Source of the DNA: UBA4729 sp038236865
GTDB taxonomy: Bacteria; Patescibacteriota; Saccharimonadia; Saccharimonadales; UBA4665
Length of the DNA: 64,000 nucleotides
Assembly (NCBI GenBank): GCA_038236865.1
Contig: JBBRZI010000001.1
Coordinates: forward strand, 35,558-99,557
Reading direction: 5' to 3'
Position 1 is the first letter of the stretch. Each line of letters opens with the position of its first letter. The position numbers and the translations under genes were made by a program. Positions 17,304 to 24,274 of the stretch are shown in pieces. Under the pieces are notes generated by a model. It was not told the DNA's origin. It worked only from the letters and a program-made list of their open reading frames with translations, and searched no databases.

Positions 17304-17678
17304 TTAGACGAGTTCGACAGTTGCGCCAGCGGCTTCGAGGGCTTTTTTGGCCTTCTCAGCATCGTCTTTGGCAGCTTTTTCGAGGATCGTCTTTGGCACG
17401 CCATCGACTAAGGCTTTAGCTTCACCAAGACCAAGACCGGTGATGTCTTTAACGGCCTTAATAACGGCAACCTTAGCGGCACCAGCGTCCTTCAGGACGA
17501 CATCGTATTCACTCTTGGCGTCTTCAGCGGGAGCGGCGTCACCAGGAGCAGCAGCAACAGCAACGGCTGCGGCGGCTGGTTCGATACCGTATTCGTCTTT
17601 GAGGATAGTGCCGAGTTCGTTCACTTCCAGTACGGTCAGCCCAACGAGCTGTTCTGCAATTTTCTTTAAATCTGCCAT
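17304..17678 (-). CDS. rplL: 50S ribosomal protein L7/L12
   Basis: 124 aa stalk protein. N-terminal dimerisation domain (KKIAEQLVGLTVLEVNELG), Ala-rich hinge (PAAAAVAVAAAPGDAAPA) and the conserved C-terminal GTPase-factor-binding domain (VKDITGLGLGEAKALVDGVP). AAGGAGAAATTAAC precedes the ATG. Follows rplJ as the second gene of the stalk operon. Confidence 0.98.
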   Translation of the reverse strand: MADLKKIAEQLVGLTVLEVNELGTILKDEYGIEPAAAAVAVAAAPGDAAPAEDAKSEYDVVLKDAGAAKVAVIKAVKDITGLGLGEAKALVDGVPKTILEKAAKDDAEKAKKALEAAGATVELV

Positions 17679-17749
17679 GTTAATTTCTCCTTGAAATCTA
17701 TGTAGTTACTAGTTTGTAGTGGTCTAATTATGGGTGTAACCCCGAAAAG

Positions 17750-18274
17750 CTAATTAGCAGCTTTGGCTTCGAGCCCTTTGAGTAAGCCGTGCAAATTACC
17801 GGACAAACTGCTCATGACGCCATTGATTGGGCCGTTGAGGGTGTTAATGAGTCCAGCAATTAGCGCGTCCTTGCTTGGAAGGGTCGCGAGCACTTTGACG
17901 TTGGCGGCATCGATAAACGTGCCGTCGGGGGTAATACCGCCGACAAATTGTAGTGTCGGGTTGGCTTTGGCAAACGTGTGCAGGGTTTGGGCCGAAGCAA
18001 CTTCGTCCTCGGCATTGAAGGCGTACAATAGCATACCTTCGAGCGCACCCGTTTCAACACTTTTTAAGGCGTCAGACTGCTGCAAGGCTTTAATGACCAA
18101 GCGGTTTTTGACGACTTTAACTTTCGTGCCGTTAGCCCGAGCATCGCGGCGTAAACTCTGGAGAGCTTTGACCGTGGTGCCTTCGAACTTAGCGACGACT
18201 GTCAGCTTAGAAGCGCTCAGTAGAGCGGCAACTTCAGCGACGATGACGTCTTTTTCTTGTTTTGTCAGTGCCAT
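17750..18274 (-). CDS. rplJ: 50S ribosomal protein L10
   Basis: 174 aa from ATG 18274 (MALTKQEKDVIVAEV), the family start; GGAGATACTTCCTT lies upstream. Anchors L7/L12 to 23S rRNA. Segments KFEGTTVKALQSLRR, KVVKNRLVIKAL and GGITPDGTFIDA are typical. Probably feedback regulated through the structured leader that precedes it. Confidence 0.97.
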   Translation of the reverse strand: MALTKQEKDVIVAEVAALLSASKLTVVAKFEGTTVKALQSLRRDARANGTKVKVVKNRLVIKALQQSDALKSVETGALEGMLLYAFNAEDEVASAQTLHTFAKANPTLQFVGGITPDGTFIDAANVKVLATLPSKDALIAGLINTLNGPINGVMSSLSGNLHGLLKGLEAKAAN

Positions 18275-18430
18275 AAGGAAGTATCTCCTGCTTATGTTGT
18301 TGGTGCATAGTGATCGACCACAGCTATGCGTTAGCTTGTTTCGTTGCCAAACAAAAACGTCTTTAAACGGTTGGTTCAAAGACGTTCAAACACTCTTTGC
18401 AGAGTTTGTTTGTACCTCGGCGACATAATT
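18275..18430 (-). promoter_or_regulatory. Candidate L10 leader with terminator-like hairpin
   Basis: On the minus strand this 5' region holds a pairing GCATAG/CTATGC close to the ribosome site, an ACGTCTTT/AAAGACGT stem followed by TTTTTG, and an upstream ACAAACTCT/AGAGTGTTT pairing. A kinked L10-binding stem and a terminator-like stem in front of rplJ match the expected autoregulatory leader layout; I cannot confirm the covariance model. Confidence 0.5.
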
Positions 18431-18473
18431 AAGGCCTAAGCCCGTCGCTGTCTCTGGCAACTTACTGGGTATT

Positions 18474-19784
18474 CTACACTACTGCAGGCTGTCGGTCAAT
18501 CTGTTGGGCCGCCGCCAGGTCGTATAAATAATCCAGTTTTGAGCCATCGATATTTTTACCGGTCCGCAAAACGGCAAATCTGCCGACCGGTCCATGCTGA
18601 CGAACGTACTGCCACAGGCCAGCCAGCGCAACTGCGCCGGTCGCTTCGGTCGGAAGCCCATTCTGGTGGAGCTCGACAACCGCCCGAGCGATGGATTGGT
18701 CGGTGACGTTAACCATAGCCACCGCCGGCGTTAGGTTTTGAAGAATATTGAATGTCTGGTGACCGGGTTGGACGGCAGCCCCCTCGACGACGGTTTTGAG
18801 GTCGGGCGATTCAGTGTATTCTCCGGCCCGCAGCGAACGCGTCATACCATTGGCCCCCACCGGCTCGACCCCAACGACCTGAATGTCCGGTCGAACTTCG
18901 CCGAGGTACCGGGCAATACCGGCCAGTAACCCACCACCGCCAACCGGCACGACTAGATGGGTGAAATCGGCGTTCTGCTGCAGCAGCTCGGCGGCCAGTG
19001 TCGCCTGCCCTATCATGATCTGTTCGTCGTCATAAGGCGCAATAACCGTTAACTCCGGACGATCATGTAGTAATTGGCGGCAATAGCGGCTGGCGGCCTC
19101 GAACGTCGTACCGGCTAGCACCACGTGCGCACCGTACGCTTCCACACCGGTAACTTTTACGCGTGGCGTATTGACGGGCATGACTAGCGTGGCGGCCGTG
19201 CCGAGCAGTTGGGCACTATGGGCGACGCCTTGGGCGTGGTTGCCGGCACTGACGGCAATAACCCCACCAGCTCGTTGCTCGGCGGACAATTGTCGCAGGC
19301 TGTTGTAGGCGCCACGTATTTTAAAGGCCCCGACTGTTTGATCGGCATCGTGTTTCATCTGCATGGTAAGACGACTACCATCCGACGTCGAGGTATAAGA
19401 GCTGAAGTTCGTACGAATCACGACAGTGGCCATCGCTTGTTGGGCCCGCAGCACCTCGAGCGCGTAGGGTCCAAGTGTCTCGACGCCGGCTACACCCAAG
19501 CGTTGCGCGGCTTTTTCGATGGCCAGTATGTCGCGCCGGGCCGGCGAATCATAGCCGTAGCCGAACATCGGGTCACCCGGCTCGTCTTGGTGGAGTCGCT
19601 GCCAGTCAGCTGGCAAAACGGCGTAGTCGACTCGACTGACGAGATCATCCGGTATATCCGGGAACCCAGCGACCTCTGCAGCCGCGGCGAGGTGTAATGT
19701 CGATGGCAGTTGGCGAAACTGGCGCGGCACCCGTTGGTGATAGGGCTGAAGTTCGTTATAGAGCGCGGGGCTGAGTTCTGGCAT
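18474..19784 (-). CDS. PLP-dependent threonine/serine dehydratase-like enzyme
   Basis: 436 aa from ATG 19784, which has GGAGG 5 nt upstream. Fold-type II PLP enzyme: PLP-lysine motif VGAFKIRGAYNSL, SAGNHAQGVAHSA, and phosphate loop VPVGGGGLLAGIARY. Threonine ammonia-lyase makes 2-oxobutyrate, the first step to isoleucine. There is a non-canonical N-terminal region of about 115 aa and no C-terminal ACT domain, so allosteric isoleucine control is not expected. Control may instead come from the leader upstream, which codes an Ile-rich peptide and a terminator hairpin ending just before the ribosome site. Substrate could also be serine. Confidence 0.8.
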   Translation of the reverse strand: MPELSPALYNELQPYHQRVPRQFRQLPSTLHLAAAAEVAGFPDIPDDLVSRVDYAVLPADWQRLHQDEPGDPMFGYGYDSPARRDILAIEKAAQRLGVAGVETLGPYALEVLRAQQAMATVVIRTNFSSYTSTSDGSRLTMQMKHDADQTVGAFKIRGAYNSLRQLSAEQRAGGVIAVSAGNHAQGVAHSAQLLGTAATLVMPVNTPRVKVTGVEAYGAHVVLAGTTFEAASRYCRQLLHDRPELTVIAPYDDEQIMIGQATLAAELLQQNADFTHLVVPVGGGGLLAGIARYLGEVRPDIQVVGVEPVGANGMTRSLRAGEYTESPDLKTVVEGAAVQPGHQTFNILQNLTPAVAMVNVTDQSIARAVVELHQNGLPTEATGAVALAGLWQYVRQHGPVGRFAVLRTGKNIDGSKLDYLYDLAAAQQIDRQPAVV

Positions 19785-19797
19785 GTTGTCCTCCAAC

Positions 19798-19824
19798 AAA
19801 AAAAGCTTCCGGGTGGAAGCTTTT
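19798..19824 (-). terminator. Attenuator hairpin in front of the dehydratase gene
   Basis: AAAAGCTTCC/GGAAGCTTTT, 10-bp stem with 4-nt loop followed on the minus strand by T7, ending 3 nt before the GGAGG of the dehydratase gene. A GAAGCT in the leader ORF can pair with the AGCTTC of the terminator's first arm, giving a possible antiterminator. Confidence 0.75.
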
Positions 19825-19842
19825 GATTAATCTCTTATGTAA

Positions 19843-19944
19843 TTATTTGTGTCTAGCTTCAACCCTAATCGGTGTCATCTCAATGATGCCGAACATAATT
19901 TGGAGGTTAATAATCAAGGCCGAAACCTTCGCTAGTTTTAACAT
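19843..19944 (-). CDS. Isoleucine-rich leader peptide (attenuation candidate)
   Basis: 33 codons, ATG 19944 to TAA 19843. Six Ile codons lie in a 16-residue stretch (core SALIINLQIMFGIIEMTPI, residues 8-26), with four Leu and two Val besides. It starts 7 nt after a TAAAGT -10 hexamer, so it should be translated from a leaderless transcript, and it ends 18 nt before the terminator hairpin that precedes the threonine-dehydratase-like gene. This is the geometry of ribosome-mediated attenuation: stalling at Ile codons would free the antiterminator. It is not homologous to any leader I recognise; the claim rests on architecture and codon content. Confidence 0.55.
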   Translation of the reverse strand: MLKLAKVSALIINLQIMFGIIEMTPIRVEARHK

Positions 19945-19951
19945 GGTATCG

Positions 19952-19980
19952 ACTTTACGCTTACGCCTGCCACCTGTCAA
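19952..19980 (-). promoter_or_regulatory. Promoter of the leader-peptide/dehydratase transcript
   Basis: Minus strand TTGACA (19980-19975), 17-bp spacer, TAAAGT (19957-19952). The predicted start site falls at the leader ATG. Confidence 0.55.
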
Positions 19981-20159
19981 CCTCGCTTTGCGTCGCCGCA
20001 CATACCAGGCGCAGCGGCCCGCTGCCACATCTATTGCTTTGGTTTTGAAGCTGCTAGCAGCAATCCCCGGCTCACCTACGGTAAAACACTGGTCGCCATG
20101 TCCGGCTGGACCACCGCCCGCGGGCTTTTCTGCCTAGAGCTAGTTACCCGTTAGCTTGG
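19981..20159. other. Intergenic region between two divergent promoters
   Basis: No gene or structure recognised. A plus-strand open frame crosses it but has no start context and low-complexity product, so it was not called. Confidence 0.4.
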
Positions 20160-20188
20160 TTTGACATTGGTTGCGCTTCAAAATAGTA
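20160..20188 (+). promoter_or_regulatory. Strong sigma-70-type promoter
   Basis: TTGACA (20160-20165), 17-bp spacer, TAGTAT (20183-20188). The predicted start is near 20195, about 200 nt before the next start codon. Confidence 0.7.
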
Positions 20189-20194
20189 TTGCTT

Positions 20195-20393
20195 TTTACA
20201 TCAATATTGTGTATCTTAATAATCGTGACAACCTTTATTACCAACTATTCTCTGCCTGCCTGCAAGCACTTTATGGCTCGATTGATGGTGTTGCCCGAAT
20301 AACTGGAATCCGATTGTACTGATACACCAAATAACGAAACACACAAAAACGGATTCCAAAACTTAGGAATCCGTTTTTTACTGAGCACGACAT
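20195..20393 (+). promoter_or_regulatory. Structured leader with mutually exclusive hairpins
   Basis: About 200-nt untranslated leader. It ends in an 11-bp intrinsic terminator (20347-20379; arms AAACGGATTCC and GGAATCCGTTT, then T run) 14 nt before the start codon. An upstream GGAATCCG at 20305-20312 can pair with the same CGGATTCC, so an antiterminator form is possible. A nine-codon ORF (MARLMVLPE, starting near 20275) lies in between. No T-box, SAM or other riboswitch consensus was recognised. It looks like a transcription-attenuation element or riboswitch for the downstream gene. Confidence 0.6.
20347..20379 (+). terminator. Terminator inside the leader of the 231-aa gene
   Basis: Stem 20347-20357/20366-20376, loop AAAACTTA, T-rich tail. 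It precedes rather than follows a gene on this strand, hence regulatory. Confidence 0.85.
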
Positions 20394-21089
20394 ATGACCC
20401 ACACCGACCAATTATTTAGACTACTACCGACGAGCACCGAAAGCCCGTATCTTCGCGGTAGCTTACACCACATCTTTCGAGAGCTGTTCAACGGATCGAA
20501 CGCCGGCTTCAAGCCGAATGATTTTGTAACCGATAAAGATGTCTTTTTTGTCTGTCAGGCGGCCTTGGGCAACCAACATGTTCGCCAACGGCGTGAGCTG
20601 CTGGTCGCCGAGGTACAGACAGAGCGCTCAGCTCAAGCCGCGCAGAGAATAGCCAGTCTCAAGTTGGCCGAACAACAGACCCACGCGACACGTATCAGCC
20701 TGCAAGCGTTGCATATTGCCAGCGGTGTAGCCCAGTTCGTCGAAGAACCGCGCACCCCGAAAGCCGTGAAGCATATATATTTACCCCTCTGTAGCCAAGA
20801 GGCGGTTGATATTTATGATGGAGTCTGGCAGCACCTCGGTGCCTACGCGGCCGAGTTGAATTTACTAGCGGACGGGGCCGAGGGATCAGTTGCGGCTCGC
20901 TTTGATCATAACTTATCTGGGGCAGCTAGCCTCGAACTCGCCGCCGCGGCCGGCACGCCGGTGCAGCTCGCTCAATTGCAGGATGTCGGCATCTTTGGTG
21001 ATTTACAAGGCACGATCAACACGCCGATCGGTATCGATTTAAGGCTTCAGCAGTTGCCAGTGGCGCGGCACCTACGGCTACTCACTTAA
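20394..21089 (+). CDS. Hypothetical protein behind a regulatory leader
   Basis: 231 aa, not recognised. No signal peptide or membrane segment. It contains PYLRGSLHHIFRELF near the N-terminus, a possibly helical middle region, and a C-terminal half with LPLCSQEAVDIYDGVW. No catalytic motif stands out. Start ATG 20394 lies directly after the terminator hairpin; no good ribosome site is visible between them. Its last 12 bases overlap the convergent thymidylate gene. The leader suggests it is conditionally expressed. Confidence 0.6.
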   Translation: MTHTDQLFRLLPTSTESPYLRGSLHHIFRELFNGSNAGFKPNDFVTDKDVFFVCQAALGNQHVRQRRELLVAEVQTERSAQAAQRIASLKLAEQQTHATRISLQALHIASGVAQFVEEPRTPKAVKHIYLPLCSQEAVDIYDGVWQHLGAYAAELNLLADGAEGSVAARFDHNLSGAASLELAAAAGTPVQLAQLQDVGIFGDLQGTINTPIGIDLRLQQLPVARHLRLLT

Positions 21090-23426
21090 CTGTTCGAGCT
21101 TGTACTGGGTGTAGCGCTCGGCGGCGAGTCGGGTGAGCGCCTCATCTTCGTCACTATTGACGAAGCGCATTGCCGCTGCCATCAAAGGATGAACAGTGGC
21201 TAGTTGCTCGTGCATCTGTAATACGAGTTTACGATAGCCGGGATGGCCCTGGGGGCTGGTACGGAGTTCATGCAGATGAAAGGCTTCGCGGGCGTTATAG
21301 GTGACTTTCCAGCGCATTTTGTGACCGAGTAGCGTGGCGTACTGGGCTTCCAGCTGATAGCCGGCTTGCTGAAGGACGCTATAGAGTTTGAGGCTGAGCT
21401 CAAAACAAGTATCAAATTGGGCGCTCAGGCCGGCTTCGTCTATCAAACTCGGTGTTTCGTAGCCAAAACGGGGCGACAGCTGTTGCCAGGCCAGATCGTC
21501 GACCATGCGGTGGCGTTGTAAGTCGCGGAAAATGCCGTAATCACACACTAGATCCCAACTGTAGTGAGCTTTTTCGATAGCTCGGCCCGGGCGGTGGCGT
21601 CGGTTGAGCCGTTCGCCAGCGTAGGCCGTAAAGATTTCGACCTTTTTATCGTAGGGCATAGTAGCGACTTCGGCCTGGATGTCTTTGAGCGGCAGGTTGC
21701 TATGTTCGTAGAGCATATCCGCCACCAGATTCAGTTCGTTCTTGGGCCAGTACTCATTGAGGCTGACGGCTCCAGCCGGCGCGGCGTAATTATCGGGTAG
21801 ACACTCGGCGGCAAGCGCGGCCACCCGCTGGGCGGTGGTAGCCCGATAGGCGATGATAGCGCCGCCCCGTTCAGGCTTATCGGCCCGTTCGAGTAGTACC
21901 GGGATAACCTTACGCGCTTCGGTCAGCATAGTTTGGCCGGTGGCGCGGGCTTCGGGCAGCGCATCGCTCAATAAGTGCATAATCAGGCTCTCCAGCGCTT
22001 GGCCAGAGGCATAGATACCGACGGTTGAGGTGGTTGAAACGGGCAGCACTGACCGAACTGCGTCACAGGCTTGGGCGCGGGTTGCAGCTTGCCAGGCGCT
22101 ATCTTGCTCGGCTGTGGGAACAGTTGACTTGGCCCGGACATACTCGGTCAGACGGCGCACCATGGCCGAATAGAGGTCAAAGATGGCGTCCATCGCGGCG
22201 CGGTACTGCTGGGCGACGGCCGGCGTGAATTCTGGCGGAACGAAGTAGCGGTAGTGCCCGGTGGCATCCTTTTGGTCAAAGTAGATATAACGCGTTGATT
22301 GTTCGAGGTACGACGCCAAGCGCCCCCACTCCAACTTTTTGGTCAAGATGTTGCTGGCGTTCTCGACGACCAGATGGATACCGGCGAGCTGTTGCACCGA
22401 GTCGTCGCCATAGGCCGTGATGACGCGTCGCAGTAGGTTACCATCTTTACCGGCTTTGCCGGCAAATTCATCGAGCAGCGTAATGCGCATGTCGTCACCG
22501 CGCCGACTGAGGCGGGCCATAGCCGCCGCAATTGTGACGGGGCTGAGCTTGTCGTTAAAGGCGTAGACGTTGCCGTCAACATTACTAATCGCCGCCGCCA
22601 GGTAGTCGCGGCCGGCGCTGGTGATTGCGGTTCGGCCGCTGGCGTCCTTTTGAACAAGTGTTGCCGCCGCTGTTGGTTCAACGCTCACGGCTGGGAGTGG
22701 CGTAATCTCTAAAGGTGGTTCATGCGGCGCAGGCAGCTCTTTTTGGGCAATGATGTCCTTAACCGAAACTGATGCGGCGCTAGCAGCGGGTACAGTTTTG
22801 CGATTGGCCAGCTCAACCGACACTAGTTTCCAAATCGCGTCGGCCACAGTTGCTTCGTCATCAGTTGCGAACACGACCGGTAGATTGCGCTGCTTGGCTT
22901 CCCATAGGTAACCGGCCCGGACGCGCTCTAAAAAGCCTTCGTCGAGGTTGTCGAAGCGCTCGGCGCTATAGCGGTTTTTGGCGCGAGCCTTGAGCATAGC
23001 CGCCGGAGCGTCGAGTACGATACAGAGGTCGGGTTCCATGTCGGCGACCGCAAAACTAATTATCGTATTGATGATTTGATAATCAGGCACGTCACCGCGA
23101 CCGTAGTACTGAATAGCGAGAGTCGTCAGGTAATTACGGTCAACGAGGCAGATGACTCCCTGCTCGACACTTTGTTTGATGATTTGCAATGATTCCGAAC
23201 GAGCGGCGTTGTAGAGCAACACTTCGGTGCGGGTATTCATCGGGTAGTGCGGATCTTGCGTCAATTGGCGAATTGCCCGAGCGGTCAGGTTACTCTGGCT
23301 ATCTGGTTCACGCATGGTGCGCACCGGCAAACCGGCGGCTTGCAAGCGGCGAGCCAGTTCGAGTAGTTGGGTTGACTTGCCGACACCTTCCGGACCTTCG
23401 ATGACGATGTATTTGCCTTTAATCAT
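21078..23426 (-). CDS. Thymidylate kinase fused to tandem ThyX-like domains
   Basis: 782 aa. Residues 1-210 are a thymidylate kinase (P-loop IEGPEGVGKSTQ, DRNYLTTLAIQYYGRG, LID-type RYSAERFDN). After a low-complexity linker (about 211-265) come two ThyX-like units. The first (about 265-500) has RLASYLEQSTRY but lacks the RHR triad (LEWGR instead). The second (about 510-782) has QRHRMVDDLAWQQLS, with ten rather than seven residues between RHR and Ser. ThyX methylates dUMP to dTMP with FAD and methylene-THF, and Tmk phosphorylates dTMP, so the fusion would join two consecutive steps. It overlaps dcd by 8 bp. Activity of the altered ThyX sites is unproven. Confidence 0.85.
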   Translation of the reverse strand: MIKGKYIVIEGPEGVGKSTQLLELARRLQAAGLPVRTMREPDSQSNLTARAIRQLTQDPHYPMNTRTEVLLYNAARSESLQIIKQSVEQGVICLVDRNYLTTLAIQYYGRGDVPDYQIINTIISFAVADMEPDLCIVLDAPAAMLKARAKNRYSAERFDNLDEGFLERVRAGYLWEAKQRNLPVVFATDDEATVADAIWKLVSVELANRKTVPAASAASVSVKDIIAQKELPAPHEPPLEITPLPAVSVEPTAAATLVQKDASGRTAITSAGRDYLAAAISNVDGNVYAFNDKLSPVTIAAAMARLSRRGDDMRITLLDEFAGKAGKDGNLLRRVITAYGDDSVQQLAGIHLVVENASNILTKKLEWGRLASYLEQSTRYIYFDQKDATGHYRYFVPPEFTPAVAQQYRAAMDAIFDLYSAMVRRLTEYVRAKSTVPTAEQDSAWQAATRAQACDAVRSVLPVSTTSTVGIYASGQALESLIMHLLSDALPEARATGQTMLTEARKVIPVLLERADKPERGGAIIAYRATTAQRVAALAAECLPDNYAAPAGAVSLNEYWPKNELNLVADMLYEHSNLPLKDIQAEVATMPYDKKVEIFTAYAGERLNRRHRPGRAIEKAHYSWDLVCDYGIFRDLQRHRMVDDLAWQQLSPRFGYETPSLIDEAGLSAQFDTCFELSLKLYSVLQQAGYQLEAQYATLLGHKMRWKVTYNAREAFHLHELRTSPQGHPGYRKLVLQMHEQLATVHPLMAAAMRFVNSDEDEALTRLAAERYTQYKLEQLSE

Positions 23427-24135
23427 AAAATAGCCCGTCGATTGGCTGGGGCAATGCGCGGCTGTCGCGGTAGGCTTTGGGGAGCATCATATCGGGCGAC
23501 CAGGTTTTAATAATCGTCTCGATATCACTGCCCTGTTGGTATTTACCACTAAATTCGTCGTCGCGACCGGCGCCATAGTTACCGTCGACGGGACCGGTTT
23601 CGTGAAAGACAATCTGCGCGAAGCGTTCGCCGACCGGCAGGAGCACCGTTTCACGGTCGTTGAGATTATAGATTTCGAGCGTCAGGCGGTTGATGTAGCC
23701 GGGATCGATCCAGCCGGCGTCAAAACAGACGGCAATACCGTTGCGGCCCCAGCTCGAGCGGCTGCGGACTTCGCAGGCACCGGGTGGTCGAATGCCGAAG
23801 AACTCATGCGTGTGGGCCAATATACGTTCGCCCGGTTTGAGGCTAATGACCGGGTGATCGAGTGGGATATTGTTGACGGGCTTAAAACCGTTGAGGGCGC
23901 ACCATTCACCGTGAGGCATGGCGTGATACGGCCCATCAAAGTAGCGCTCCACGTCTTCTTTGTCGAACGGGTTGTAGATTGTCCGGTCATTCATGCGCTC
24001 AATCCGGTAATAGTAATAGCCGAGCGTCACATCGAGGCTGGCGTGGCTGACATGCTTCGGATTGAATGGGTGGCATACAATATGATCATCTGCGATCGCC
24101 TGACGTATCTGAATGTTACTGAATACCGACACCAT
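23419..24135 (-). CDS. dcd: dCTP deaminase family protein
   Basis: 238 aa, dCTP deaminase/dUTPase trimer fold. Signatures: SLDVTLGYYYYRI, EVRSRSSWGRNGIAV, FDAGWIDPGY and catalytic-type Glu in NRLTLEIYNLN. It converts dCTP to dUTP, or to dUMP if bifunctional as in mycobacteria and methanogens; which one cannot be decided here. It is upstream of, and overlaps, the kinase-ThyX fusion, so the operon would supply and consume dUMP for dTTP. It is longer than the roughly 190-aa bacterial Dcd, mainly through an insert around residues 55-100. Confidence 0.88.
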   Translation of the reverse strand: MVSVFSNIQIRQAIADDHIVCHPFNPKHVSHASLDVTLGYYYYRIERMNDRTIYNPFDKEDVERYFDGPYHAMPHGEWCALNGFKPVNNIPLDHPVISLKPGERILAHTHEFFGIRPPGACEVRSRSSWGRNGIAVCFDAGWIDPGYINRLTLEIYNLNDRETVLLPVGERFAQIVFHETGPVDGNYGAGRDDEFSGKYQQGSDIETIIKTWSPDMMLPKAYRDSRALPQPIDGLFYD

Positions 24136-24274
24136 TAGCCTCCGTGTTTCGTTCTATTGTAGGTGACTACTCAGTAGTTATGCAAGCACAATAATAATGT
24201 GATTTTTACGCAAATAGGTGTCGTGCCACTCATGCTTATTATAATAGTCGGTTTTCGGGTACAATGAGCGAGTC

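Noticed and set aside
19823..20137. Plus-strand open frame of 104 aa
   Set aside because: It starts at a TTG without context, covers the Ile leader on the other strand, and its product is low in protein-like pattern. The minus-strand leader explains the region better.
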